A DNA stretch of 64,000 nucleotides from Salinigranum salinum (GTDB taxonomy: Archaea > Halobacteriota > Halobacteria > Halobacteriales > Haloferacaceae). Shown here piece by piece: positions 35,895 to 44,815 of this stretch (position 1 is the stretch's first letter; the number at the start of each line of letters is the position of its first letter). Below the pieces are notes generated by a model. That model made no database searches. It had not been told where the DNA came from and worked only from the letters and a program-made list of their open reading frames with translations. The stretch is taken from the NCBI RefSeq assembly GCF_009176545.1, contig NZ_VTOJ01000002.1:682001-746000 (forward strand), in the 5' to 3' direction. The position numbers and the translations under genes were made by a program.

Positions 35895-37577
35895 TCAGCC
35901 CGACGCGTCGGCCAGGGCGTCCGCCGTCTCTTCGGCGGCCTCTCGGTCCTCGCCACCGGCGTCGCGGCGGCCGCCGGTCATGTACAGACCCAACTCCTCG
36001 CGACTCGCCTCCTCGACCGGCGTCGTGTGGATGATCTCGCCGTCGTAGATCACCGCGACCCGGTCGCTGAGGTCGAGGATCTCGCCGAGGTCCTCGGAGA
36101 TGAGGAGCACGCCCGTCCCCCGGTCACGCTGTTCGAGGATCGCCTCGCGGACGAACTCGATCGAACCGACGTCGAGCCCACGGCTGGGCTGGTTCGCCAC
36201 GAGGACGGACGGCTCCCGGGTGAGTTCCCGGCCGAGGATGAGTTTCTGGAGGTTCCCACCCGAGAGCGTGCCGCTCTCGACGTCGACATCGGCGACGCGG
36301 ACGTCGTACTCGTCGACGATCCCCTCGGTGTAGCTCCGGGCGCGGTCGTAGTCGATGCCGAGGCCACCCGGCCCGCGTCTGAACTGGGACGTCCGGTAGT
36401 CCTTCATGATACCGTTGACGACGAGGTCGAGACCCGGCGCACAGCCCTCACCGTGACGGTCGGCGGGGACGTACGAGACGCCCGCGTCGATGAACGCGCG
36501 GGTGGGCGCGTCCGTGAGGCTCGTGCCGTCGACGTCGATCGAACCGTCCGTGGGCGTGCGGACGCCGACCAGACACTCGGCGAGGTCGCGCTGTCCGTTG
36601 CCGCTCACCCCGGCGAGGCCGACGATCTCGCCCTCGCGGACGGTGAGATCGAGCCCCGACAGCGTCTCGACGCCCCGGTCGTCGACCGCCACGAGATCCC
36701 GCGCCTCGAGCACCGGGTCGGTCCCCCCGACGTCCGACGTGACGTTGGCCGTCTCGAGCAGTACCTCCCGACCGACCATCATGCGCGCGAGCGTCGACTC
36801 GTCGACCGTGTCGGTGTCGACCGTGTCGACGACGCTTCCGTCTCTGAGCACCGTCACCCGGTCCGTGATCCGCATCACCTCGTCGAGCTTGTGGGTGATG
36901 ATGACGACCGTGAGCCCCTCCTCGACGAGTCGCTCGAGTGTCTCGAACAGCCGGTCGATCTGGTCGGGCGTGAGCACCGCCGTCGGCTCGTCGAGCACGA
37001 GGAGGTCGACGTCGCGGTACAGCGCCTTCAGGATCTCCACCCGCTGTTGCTCGCCGACCTCGAGTTGCCACACCGCCTGGGCGGGTTTGACGTCGATGCC
37101 GAACCGCCGGGCGGTCTCCTCGACCCGGTCGACCGCGCTGGACGCGTCGTAGGAGAACAGTCGGAGGAGCGCGTTGAGCGGCCCCTCCGAGGCGACGCGG
37201 TCGAGAAAGCCCGACGACTCGGACTCGTCGTCGGTCAGCGACGGGTACGACTCTCTGAGCCCCAGCACGACGTTCTCCGCGACCGTGAGCGTCGGGACGA
37301 GCTTGAAGTGCTGGTGGACCATCCCGATCCCGGCCTCGATGGCGTCGTCGGGGCTCCTGACGTCGACAGGCTCGCCGTCGATCCGGACGACGCCCTCGTC
37401 GGGCTGGTAGAGGCCGTAGAGGATCTTCATCAGCGTGCTCTTCCCCGCGCCGTTCTCGCCGAGCAGGCCGTGGATCTCTCCGCGCTCGACCGTGAAGTCG
37501 ACGTGGTCGTTGGCGACGACCCCGGGGAACGTCTTGTGTATCCCCTCCATCTCGAGGAGTGGAGGCGTTTGTGACAT
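35895..37577 (-). CDS. BMP/nucleoside-type ABC importer ATPase (two ABC domains)
   Basis: 560-aa fusion of two ABC domains, as in RbsA/NupA/YufO ATPases serving sugar or nucleoside importers. Domain 1 has Walker [10 protein letters not shown] near 40-48 and Walker [14 protein letters not shown]. Domain 2 lacks a normal Walker A ([12 protein letters not shown] instead of GxxGxGKT), usual for this class, and keeps [14 protein letters not shown]. The partner binding protein (38822) and permeases (41902, 43034) lie nearby on the other strand. Start ATG 37577 matches a TATA box 28 bases upstream. Confidence 0.9.
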   Translation of the reverse strand: MSQTPPLLEMEGIHKTFPGVVANDHVDFTVERGEIHGLLGENGAGKSTLMKILYGLYQPDEGVVRIDGEPVDVRSPDDAIEAGIGMVHQHFKLVPTLTVAENVVLGLRESYPSLTDDESESSGFLDRVASEGPLNALLRLFSYDASSAVDRVEETARRFGIDVKPAQAVWQLEVGEQQRVEILKALYRDVDLLVLDEPTAVLTPDQIDRLFETLERLVEEGLTVVIITHKLDEVMRITDRVTVLRDGSVVDTVDTDTVDESTLARMMVGREVLLETANVTSDVGGTDPVLEARDLVAVDDRGVETLSGLDLTVREGEIVGLAGVSGNGQRDLAECLVGVRTPTDGSIDVDGTSLTDAPTRAFIDAGVSYVPADRHGEGCAPGLDLVVNGIMKDYRTSQFRRGPGGLGIDYDRARSYTEGIVDEYDVRVADVDVESGTLSGGNLQKLILGRELTREPSVLVANQPSRGLDVGSIEFVREAILEQRDRGTGVLLISEDLGEILDLSDRVAVIYDGEIIHTTPVEEASREELGLYMTGGRRDAGGEDREAAEETADALADASG

Positions 37578-37600
37578 ACTACCGGGATCCTCGTGCGGGT

Positions 37601-37610
37601 CAAAAAGTAT
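37601..37610 (-). promoter_or_regulatory. TATA box of the BMP-type ATPase gene
   Basis: ATACTTTTTG on the minus strand, about 28 bases before ATG 37577. Confidence 0.5.
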
Positions 37611-37779
37611 TTGGGTCCATCCCGGTCGACGCTGGACGGTTCGGGAACGCGGGCGCGTCGCGGTCACGTCTCGTCGAATCGGTCCCCGTCGAATCCTCCG
37701 GCTCCCGCCGAGACCTCGCCTGCCGGTCCGACCGAGACGCCACTCGCCGGTCCGACCGAGACACCGCCTGCCGACGGAC

Positions 37780-38526
37780 TCACCGGAAAGTCAGCCCGCC
37801 GTCGGGGTGGAGGGTGCTGCCGGTGATGAACGAGGCGCGGTCGCTCGCGAGGAACTCGATGGTGTCGATCACCTCCTCGGGGGTGCCGTTCCGGTGGAGA
37901 CACTGTCGGTCCGCGATGGCGTCGAGGTACTCCTGGTCGAGCTGTTCGCTGGCATCCGACGTGACGAGCCCCGGGGCGACCGCGTTCACCCGGACGCCGT
38001 TCTCGCCCGCTTCGGTCGCGATAGCCCGTGTCAACGGCGGGATCGCACCTTTCGAGGCGACGTAGTGGGGGTAGCCGGTCACCCCGCCGTACATCACGGC
38101 CGACGCGACGTTGATCACGCTGCCCGTCCCGGCGGCCTCCATCCGCGGGACGATCTCCCGACAGCAGATGAACACACCCGTGGTGTTGACGTCGAGTACC
38201 TGTCGCCACTCGTCGACCGGGATCTCGTCGTACCGTCGGTCGCGCCCGGTGACGAGCGGAGCGTAGATCGCGGCGTTGTTCACCAGCACGTCGATCGTGT
38301 CGAACCGATCGACGGCCGTCTCTGCCAGCCGGCGGACCGCCTCGGTGTCGGTGACGTCGGTCTCGACGCCGATCGCGTCGGTGTCGAGGCGCTCGGCGGC
38401 GTCGGCGGCGGCGTCGACGTCGGCGACGACCACGTTCGCGCCGTGCGACGCGAACCGTTCGGCCGTCTGCCGACCGATCCCGCGGCCACCCCCGGTGACG
38501 ACGACCGTTTGGTTGTCAAAGCTCAA
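37780..38526 (-). CDS. Short-chain dehydrogenase/reductase (SDR 2), probable TTG start
   Basis: 248-aa SDR with TGGGRGIG near 12-19, NNAAI near 88, Ser in VASAVMYG and YVASKG as the catalytic Tyr/Lys, and terminal [11 protein letters not shown]. The frame is open far upstream, but that stretch is Pro/Arg-rich and unlike a protein. The only start giving a normal SDR N-terminus ([12 protein letters not shown]) is TTG 38526; a weak TATA-like AACTAAG lies about 28 bases ahead. Function likely oxidation or reduction of a pathway alcohol. Confidence 0.8.
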   Translation of the reverse strand: MSFDNQTVVVTGGGRGIGRQTAERFASHGANVVVADVDAAADAAERLDTDAIGVETDVTDTEAVRRLAETAVDRFDTIDVLVNNAAIYAPLVTGRDRRYDEIPVDEWRQVLDVNTTGVFICCREIVPRMEAAGTGSVINVASAVMYGGVTGYPHYVASKGAIPPLTRAIATEAGENGVRVNAVAPGLVTSDASEQLDQEYLDAIADRQCLHRNGTPEEVIDTIEFLASDRASFITGSTLHPDGGLTFR

Positions 38527-38784
38527 GATATCCCCCTCGACGGTCGGTTTCTCCTTAGTTCTTTGCTCGTCCGGTCGGCGCTCCGCGCTCGGAACGGACG
38601 GGCGCCGAGATGGACGACCGTCGCCGACCGGCCGGGCGGGGGGCTGTCTGACCGGACACGGATACGTCCAGTTAGACGGGAGGCTCGGGGTTTTTTCTGA
38701 ATATTTCGATCCGGAATCGGGTTTCAATTGTACAAACCACGTTGTGTGAGGAGCATACACAAACAATCGTTGCTCGATGTAGTG

Positions 38785-38792
38785 GTTATAAG
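38785..38792 (+). promoter_or_regulatory. TATA box of the BMP binding-protein gene
   Basis: GTTATAAG, about 33 bases before ATG 38822; predicts a leader of a few bases. Confidence 0.5.
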
Positions 38793-38821
38793 TACCATGC
38801 GAAGAGTGTGCAAATCAACCT

Positions 38822-40042
38822 ATGCGCACGCGTAGAGCCACTCTCAAGGCGCTCGGAGCAGCAACCATCGCGGGTCTCGCCGGGTGTACCGGTGGGAACG
38901 GTGGGGACGGCGGCGACGGCGGCTCCGGTGGCGGCAGCGACGACACCGCGACCGAGACCAGCGGATCGGACGGGACCGCGACCGGTACCGCCACGTCGAG
39001 CGACGGCGGGAGCGGGAGCGAACAGGACACCGTTACGGCCGCGTACGTCTACAACGAGTCGGTCACCGACCTCGGCTGGGTCCACACGCACGAGGTCGCC
39101 CGCGAGGCACTGGAGGAGAAGTACGACTGGTACGAGACGCGGGTCGTCGAGGACGTCACGGTGTCGGAGGCCGAGAGCACCTTCGCGGACCTCGCGAACC
39201 AGGACGTCGACGTCGTCGAGGCGGCCACGTTCGGCTACGGCGAGCCGGCCGGGAAGGTCGTCGCGGAGAACGACATCTACATCGAATCGCCGCGTATGGC
39301 CCCCGTCGGGAACTACGACGGCCCGAACCTCGGCTACTACCTCGGCCGGCTCGAGGAGGCGTGTTACGCGGTGGGCATCGCCGCCGGAATGCTGACGGAG
39401 TCGAACACCCTCGGCTACGTCAACTCCTTCCCCATTCCCAGCGTCACGGCCGAACTGAACGCGCTCGTACTCGGCGCGAAGAGCGTCAACCCGGACATCA
39501 CGATGAAGGTCCGGTACGTGAACTCCTGGTTCGATCCGCCGAAGGAGCGCGACGCGGCGAACGCACTGATGGACGAGGGCGCGGACGTGATGGGCTACCG
39601 GGTGAGCAATCCGGCGACGATCCAGGCGGCCGCCGAACGCGACGTCTGGTCGTACGGCTACGCCGACGGCTTCTCCGGCACCGAGATCGCGTACGACAAG
39701 TACATCACGAGCCGGATGTGGAACTGGGAGCCGTTCTTCGACGCGACCGCGAAGTGGGCCCGCAAGGGCCAGCCCGGCGCGAAGGAACGGTTCAACCTCG
39801 ACACCATCCGCGGCAACTACTTCGGCTTCGAGGAGGGCGGCATCCAGCTGGACGAGTTCGGCTCGGCCGTCCCGAGCGACGTCCAGAGCGAGGTGACCGG
39901 CGCGGTCGACGCCCTCGCTAGCGGCGACATGGGCGGCTCCGACATGTTCGCGGGGACGGAGTTCGCCGACATGAGCGCGTACGAGCGCTCGACGCAGACG
40001 GGCAGCTACGTCGACGGAATCGAAGGCGAACTGCCCTCCTGA
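38822..40042 (+). CDS. BMP-family ABC substrate-binding lipoprotein
   Basis: 406-aa extracellular binding protein of the PnrA/BmpA (basic membrane protein) family, which typically binds purine nucleosides or related compounds. Signal: TRRATLKALG (Tat), lipobox GLAGC (Cys22), then a Gly/Thr/Ser-rich linker to about residue 65. The mature part contains YNESVTDLGWVHTHEVA near 75, matching the BMP N-terminal strand and ligand loop, and DVMGYRVSNPATIQAAAERD near 255. Works with the two-domain ATPase and two permeases in this region. Confidence 0.88.
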   Translation: MRTRRATLKALGAATIAGLAGCTGGNGGDGGDGGSGGGSDDTATETSGSDGTATGTATSSDGGSGSEQDTVTAAYVYNESVTDLGWVHTHEVAREALEEKYDWYETRVVEDVTVSEAESTFADLANQDVDVVEAATFGYGEPAGKVVAENDIYIESPRMAPVGNYDGPNLGYYLGRLEEACYAVGIAAGMLTESNTLGYVNSFPIPSVTAELNALVLGAKSVNPDITMKVRYVNSWFDPPKERDAANALMDEGADVMGYRVSNPATIQAAAERDVWSYGYADGFSGTEIAYDKYITSRMWNWEPFFDATAKWARKGQPGAKERFNLDTIRGNYFGFEEGGIQLDEFGSAVPSDVQSEVTGAVDALASGDMGGSDMFAGTEFADMSAYERSTQTGSYVDGIEGELPS

Positions 40043-40130
40043 GCCCGGTACCGGCACCGGGCCGACGCTCCCGCGGCCGAACCCGACCACACCGACTTTT
40101 CACGCGACGCGAGGTCAACCCCGTCGTCGT

Positions 40131-41681
40131 TCAGAACGCCAGCGACTGCCAGTCGGCGTCGCGCTCGAACGCGCTCGCCGCCCGGAGGACGGTCTCCTCC
40201 TCGAACTGGCGACCGACGAGCATCAGTCCGATCGGGAGTCCGTCGGCCATCCCGCACGGCACGGAGATGGCGGGGTGGCCGCTCATGTCGAACGGCATCG
40301 TGTTGCGCGTTCGTCCCTTCTTCCCCTGCGCGCGGTTGACCAGTTCGACCCGGTCGACGTCCGCCTTGTGCTCGAAGGCGGTCATCGGCGTCGTCGGCAT
40401 GGCGAGCAGGTCCACCGCCTCAAGCGCGTCGTCGTAGGCGGCCGTGAGTTCGGTCCGGAGGTTCTGTCCCAGCCCGTGGTAGTGGCCGTGGAACGCCTCT
40501 TTGAGGTAGCGCCCGAGCATACACTTGAGCTTCACCGTCGGGGCGAAGTCGTCGCCGCGGGCGCGGCGTGCCTTCGCGAAGTGTTTCGCGAAGTGGGTGT
40601 CGTAGCGCCCCCCGACGAAGTAGCCGGTACACTCGGCGTCCCACACCATCGCGGCGTCCTCGTTCTCGACGGCGAGCCAGACGAAGAAGCCGTCGACGTG
40701 CCAGGGGATCGATACCTCCTCGACCTCGGCACCGAGGTCACCGAGGCGGTCGACGGCAGCACGGACCCCCTCGTTGACCGCCTCTTCCCCGCCGGCGAAC
40801 TCGAAGCCCTCCGTCAGGACGCCGATCGTGAGCCCGTCGACGCGGTCGGCGAGGGCGTCGCAGTAGCTCCCGTCGATCTCCGGTAGCTCGCGTTGGCGGG
40901 GGTCGTGCGGGTCGGGGCCGGTGATGACGTCCAGCGCGAGCGCGACATCGTCGACCGATCTCGCCATGGGGCCGACGTGGTCGAACGAGTGGCCGAGCGG
41001 TGCCGCCCCGCGGAACGAGACCAGGCCGTGGGTCGGCTTGAGACCGACACAGCCCGACCACGAGGCCGGCGTCCGGAGCGAGCCGGCCTGGTCGGTCCCG
41101 ATGGCGACGTCGACGTCACCCGTCGCGACGGCGACGGCGCTGCCTCCCGACGATCCCCCGGCGAGGTGGTCGTCGTCCCAGGGGTTGAAGATCGGACCGA
41201 AGGCGGACATCTCGCCGCTGCCGGAGACCGCCATCTCGTCCATGTTCGTCTTGGCCGTGATCGTCGCGCCGGCATCGAGGAGCCGCTCGACGACGAAGGC
41301 GTCTTCGAGCGGTACGAACCCCTCGAGCACCTTCGAGGCGCACGTCATCTCGACGCCCGCGACGGCGACGTTGTCCTTGACGCCGACGTCGTAACCGTCG
41401 AGGGGACCGCCGTCTGCGCCCACGACGCGACACCGCGTGACGACCGCGTTGTACGGGTCCTCGTCGGTTCCCGGCCGGTAGCCGGGGTCGCGTTCGAACC
41501 GGGGACGGTCGACCGGCGGTTCGTGGAGTTCGTCCAGTCGTTCGCAGAACCCGATCTTGGCCTCGATGAGTTCGTGGTAGTCGTCGAGTTCTTCCTCGGA
41601 GAGGTCGAAGTGGTAGTGGTCGGCGAGCGCCCGAACCTGTTCGCGGCTCGGCGGACGCACGACGGGGGGCAGCTGCGACAT
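40131..41681 (-). CDS. Amidase-signature hydrolase 1
   Basis: 516-aa amidase of the Ser-cisSer-Lys class, splitting C-N bonds of amides or carbamates. Catalytic Lys is in GVKDNVAV (Lys102), the cis-Ser in GGSSGGSAV near 175-181, and the nucleophile Ser201 in GTDQAGSLRTPA. An extra N-terminal helical region of about 70 residues is shared with two further amidases at 53184 and 54743. It interrupts the set of BMP transporter genes. The start at 41681 is 27 bases from a TATA box. Confidence 0.9.
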   Translation of the reverse strand: MSQLPPVVRPPSREQVRALADHYHFDLSEEELDDYHELIEAKIGFCERLDELHEPPVDRPRFERDPGYRPGTDEDPYNAVVTRCRVVGADGGPLDGYDVGVKDNVAVAGVEMTCASKVLEGFVPLEDAFVVERLLDAGATITAKTNMDEMAVSGSGEMSAFGPIFNPWDDDHLAGGSSGGSAVAVATGDVDVAIGTDQAGSLRTPASWSGCVGLKPTHGLVSFRGAAPLGHSFDHVGPMARSVDDVALALDVITGPDPHDPRQRELPEIDGSYCDALADRVDGLTIGVLTEGFEFAGGEEAVNEGVRAAVDRLGDLGAEVEEVSIPWHVDGFFVWLAVENEDAAMVWDAECTGYFVGGRYDTHFAKHFAKARRARGDDFAPTVKLKCMLGRYLKEAFHGHYHGLGQNLRTELTAAYDDALEAVDLLAMPTTPMTAFEHKADVDRVELVNRAQGKKGRTRNTMPFDMSGHPAISVPCGMADGLPIGLMLVGRQFEEETVLRAASAFERDADWQSLAF

Positions 41682-41703
41682 ACCTCCCGTCGTCGGACGT
41701 GGA

Positions 41704-41712
41704 GCATAAACC
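41704..41712 (-). promoter_or_regulatory. TATA box of amidase 1
   Basis: GGTTTATGC on the minus strand, centred 27 bases before ATG 41681. Confidence 0.5.
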
Positions 41713-41790
41713 TTCGGCCGACAGCGGTGTCACGGGTCCGAGACGGGTAGCGTTCACCCGATCGACCCGCCGAACACGAACAGAATCGGT

Positions 41791-41852
41791 GCGATTCGTT
41801 GACGGACGCGTGTGTCGTCGGGCGATTCGTTGAGATTGTCCCGATTCGTCGA
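41791..41852 (+). repeat. Three direct repeats upstream of the BMP permease promoter
   Basis: GCGATTCGTTGA occurs at 41791-41802 and 41822-41833, and CCGATTCGTCGA at 41841-41852. Spacings of 31 and 19 bases are close to three and two helical turns. The last copy ends 14 bases before the permease TATA box: a likely regulator-binding array. Confidence 0.5.
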
Positions 41853-41865
41853 CCGAACACCAAAC

Positions 41866-41873
41866 TCTTAAGC
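41866..41873 (+). promoter_or_regulatory. TATA box of the BMP-type permease operon
   Basis: CTCTTAAG, about 33 bases before ATG 41902. Confidence 0.5.
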
Positions 41874-41901
41874 ATCACCTTTGGTATCGTTCACCAGAAA
41901 G

Positions 41902-43032
41902 ATGGAACTCGCGTTCAACATGACGCCCCGCCAACGGACGCCGGCGTGGCTGTCGGTGTCCGCGCAACTGTTCACCGTCGTCGCGGCGCTGGTGCTCGCC
42001 GCCGTTCCGCTGCTCGTCGTCGGAGTGAACCCGCTCGCGGCGTACGGGATGATGTTTCTCGGCGCGGTCACCGACCCGTTCCAGGCCACCCGCGTGTTGA
42101 ATCGAAGCGCACCGCTCATTCTCGCCGGCCTCGCCGTCTACCTCCCGCTCCGGAGCGGGAAGTACAACATCGGTGCGGAGGGCCAGCTCGTCGTCGGCGG
42201 TATCGTCGCCGTCTGGGCGGGGCTGAACCTCCCGTCGATGCTCGGCATCGGTGCGACGGGTCTCCCGATGCTCCTCCTCCTCTTCCTCGCGAGCGCGCTG
42301 TTCGGGGCGCTCTGGGTGTTCGTCCCCGTCTACCTGCTGGTGAAGTACGACGTCAACGAGATCCTCACCACACTGATGCTTGTGTTCGTCGCCCAGCGGC
42401 TGAACGACTTCCTCATCAACGGGCCGATGCAGGCACCGCTGGGCGCGTTCCCCCGCACGCCCAGCATCGAAGCCTCGCTCCCGACGCTGTTCGGGACCGA
42501 CGTCGACGTCGGCATCGTCGTCGCGCTCCTCGCCGTCGCCGCCGTCTGGGTGCTGATGAACGAGACGCGACTGGGGTACGAGATCCGTCTCACGGGGTCG
42601 AACCCGCGCGCGGCGACCCAGACGGGGATCGACGCAGCCGTCGTCACCTTCGTCGTCTTCACGCTCGCCGCGGCGTTCGCGGGACTCGCCGGCTTCATCG
42701 AGATCGTCGGGAACCAGCAGCAGTTGACGCCGGCGTGGAACCCCGGCTACGGCTGGACCGCCATCCCCATCGCCCTCCTCGGGAGACGCGGGGCGATCCA
42801 GACGATGCTCGCCGGCTTCCTCTTCGGCGTGCTGTTCGTCGGCGGGCTCGCGATGGAGACGACGCTCGGCGTCCCGGCGGCGATCTCGTCCATCATCGAG
42901 GCGCTCATCATCCTCTTTCTGATCGCCTCGGAGTTCGTCCGGACGTACCGGTTCGACGTCCGGATCGGCGGGTTCTCCTCGCGACGCTCGTTCCAGCGGT
43001 TGACCGGCGTCGACGGCGAGGAGGGGATCTGA
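41902..43032 (+). CDS. BMP/nucleoside-type ABC permease 1
   Basis: 376-aa inner-membrane subunit with about nine hydrophobic segments, of the BPD_transp_2 family (NupB/YufP type). Family stretches: LRSGKYNIGAEGQLVVGG near 80-97 and TGSNPRAATQTGID near 228-242, the latter the cytosolic coupling loop. An in-frame TTG lies at 41881, but ATG 41902 fits the promoter. It is followed after one base by permease 2. Confidence 0.88.
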   Translation: MELAFNMTPRQRTPAWLSVSAQLFTVVAALVLAAVPLLVVGVNPLAAYGMMFLGAVTDPFQATRVLNRSAPLILAGLAVYLPLRSGKYNIGAEGQLVVGGIVAVWAGLNLPSMLGIGATGLPMLLLLFLASALFGALWVFVPVYLLVKYDVNEILTTLMLVFVAQRLNDFLINGPMQAPLGAFPRTPSIEASLPTLFGTDVDVGIVVALLAVAAVWVLMNETRLGYEIRLTGSNPRAATQTGIDAAVVTFVVFTLAAAFAGLAGFIEIVGNQQQLTPAWNPGYGWTAIPIALLGRRGAIQTMLAGFLFGVLFVGGLAMETTLGVPAAISSIIEALIILFLIASEFVRTYRFDVRIGGFSSRRSFQRLTGVDGEEGI

Positions 43033-43033
43033 G

Positions 43034-44032
43034 ATGACCGAGTCGGTCGTGACGCCGCTCGTCACCGGGCTGTCGATGGCGTTCCTCACCGGGCTGGTCG
43101 ACGCCATGACCAAGGCAGCCACCCCGCTGCTGTTCGCCGCGCTTGGCGAGATCGTGGCAGAGCGCTCCGGCGTGTTGAACCTCGGGATCGAGGGGACGAT
43201 GCTGATGGGTGCGCTGTCGGCGTTCGTCGTCACGGTCACCACCGGCAGCCTCTGGCTCGGCTTCGGCGTCGGGATGCTCGTCGGCGGACTCGCGGGACTC
43301 CTCCACGCGTTCCTCTGCGTGACGCTCAAGGCCGACCAGGTCATCAGCGGGCTGATGATCACCATCCTCGGAACCGCGATCACCACCTTCTTCGGCGGTG
43401 ACTGGACCGACCGCAACATCGAGGGGCTCGGAGAGGTGTACTTCCCGATCGTCGGACGCGCGCTGGCGGACGTCCCCATCGTCGGCGAGGCGTTCTTCCA
43501 CACGACTCCGACCGACTACGTGGCGCTCCTCCTGGTCCCGATCGTCTGGTACGTGGTGTTCCACACGAACCTCGGGCTGGAGATCGACGCCGTCGGCGAG
43601 GATCCCGAGAGCGCCGACACCGTCGGCGTCCCCGTCTTCCGGCTCCGATACCTCGCGACCGTCTTCGGCGGCGTCCTCGGCGGGCTGGCCGGAGCCCACA
43701 TGTCGCTGGCGTGGATCCAGCAGTGGTCCAACGGCATGACCTCGGGGCTCGGCTGGATCGCCATCGCGCTGGTCATCGTGAGCCGGTGGCGCCCGTTCTA
43801 CGCCCTCGCCGTCGCGTACGTCTTCGCCACGTTCAACGCGCTCCAGATCCGCATGCAGGGGATCGACGTCACGGGCGGCCCCATCGTCGAGACGCTCACG
43901 AACCCCATCTTCATGGGGATGTACCCGTACCTCGCGACCATCGCCGTGCTCGCGTGGGTCTCCCGCGGCGAGGTGAGCGCGCGGCTGGGCGGACCGTCGG
44001 CGCTCGCCGTTCCGTACACCCGCGAGGAGTAG
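43034..44032 (+). CDS. BMP/nucleoside-type ABC permease 2
   Basis: 332-aa second membrane subunit (NupC/YufQ type). GEIVAERSGVLNLGIEGTML near 35-55 and GLEIDAVGEDPESADTVGV near 176-195 are the conserved loops. Together with permease 1, the two-domain ATPase and the BMP lipoprotein it completes an importer probably for nucleosides, nucleobases or a related heterocycle. Confidence 0.88.
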   Translation: MTESVVTPLVTGLSMAFLTGLVDAMTKAATPLLFAALGEIVAERSGVLNLGIEGTMLMGALSAFVVTVTTGSLWLGFGVGMLVGGLAGLLHAFLCVTLKADQVISGLMITILGTAITTFFGGDWTDRNIEGLGEVYFPIVGRALADVPIVGEAFFHTTPTDYVALLLVPIVWYVVFHTNLGLEIDAVGEDPESADTVGVPVFRLRYLATVFGGVLGGLAGAHMSLAWIQQWSNGMTSGLGWIAIALVIVSRWRPFYALAVAYVFATFNALQIRMQGIDVTGGPIVETLTNPIFMGMYPYLATIAVLAWVSRGEVSARLGGPSALAVPYTREE

Positions 44033-44057
44033 GAGTAAGAGTGAGCCGTCCCCGCGG

Positions 44058-44579
44058 TCACTCGGGGAGCTGGTGGATCACGTACAGCGAGACGAGCTGC
44101 GCGATGAAGATCCGCATGTGGGTCGACTCGACGCCGTAGGCGATGAACACCTCCGTCATCAACATGAACGTCGCGAACAGCGCGAGCGAGGGGACGAACG
44201 CCTGATACACCGGCTCGAGCCCCGACCGGGCACCGCGGAACTGGACGAACGCGCGCCAGAACAGCCCCGCGACGAGGACCTCCCAGACGACGACGCCGAC
44301 GAACAGGAGCGCGACGACGCTCTCGGGCGTGCCGTGGACCGACGTCGTGTCGAGCATGAACGCGTAGTTGCCGGAGGCGAACGACCACCCGGAGCCGAGC
44401 ACGCCGAGCGCTTTCAGCCCGTCGAAGACGTTGGTGAGCGTGACGAGCGAGATCCAGGCCCCCCAGAACAGGAGGATCCCCCGCTTCACCGTGGTCGAAC
44501 TCCACAGCTGCGTCGCGTAGCCGGTCGCCTCGGTCGTGCCGAACGATTCACCCGTCCGCGTCGTCTCTCCACTGGACAT
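44058..44579 (-). CDS. Small four-helix membrane protein, unknown
   Basis: 173 aa. After about 30 polar residues come roughly four membrane spans: GILLFWGAWISLVTLTNV, VVALLFVGVVVWEVLVAG, VYQAFVPSLALFATFMLM and a C-terminal amphipathic IAQLVSLYVIHQL. I do not recognise a family. It lies downstream of the orphan hyuB2 on the same strand but has its own TATA box 29 bases upstream. It is convergent with the permease operon. Confidence 0.65.
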   Translation of the reverse strand: MSSGETTRTGESFGTTEATGYATQLWSSTTVKRGILLFWGAWISLVTLTNVFDGLKALGVLGSGWSFASGNYAFMLDTTSVHGTPESVVALLFVGVVVWEVLVAGLFWRAFVQFRGARSGLEPVYQAFVPSLALFATFMLMTEVFIAYGVESTHMRIFIAQLVSLYVIHQLPE

Positions 44580-44604
44580 ACATGTACCCGAAACGAGAAG
44601 ATCT

Positions 44605-44613
44605 CGTAAGTAG
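44605..44613 (-). promoter_or_regulatory. TATA box of the small membrane-protein gene
   Basis: CTACTTACG on the minus strand, about 30 bases before ATG 44579. Confidence 0.4.
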
Positions 44614-44815
44614 ATTTCGCATCGACCAGTACTTGCTGTCGACTGCCACGAACGAACGGTTTCCTCCGATATCTTCTGGATGTTGTTCACTTCGTGCGCG
44701 TAGCTCGGACCGCAGTGTCGACGCCGCCGCGTCTCCCGGTCGACTCGAACGCGCCGCCACCACGTCGCCGGCGGCACCACGTCGCGAGCGGCACGAGCAC
44801 CGTCGGGGCGGTCGT

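Noticed and set aside
38691..38696. T6 tract as a terminator
   Set aside because: No plus-strand gene ends upstream of it; it lies in the promoter region of the BMP binding-protein gene.
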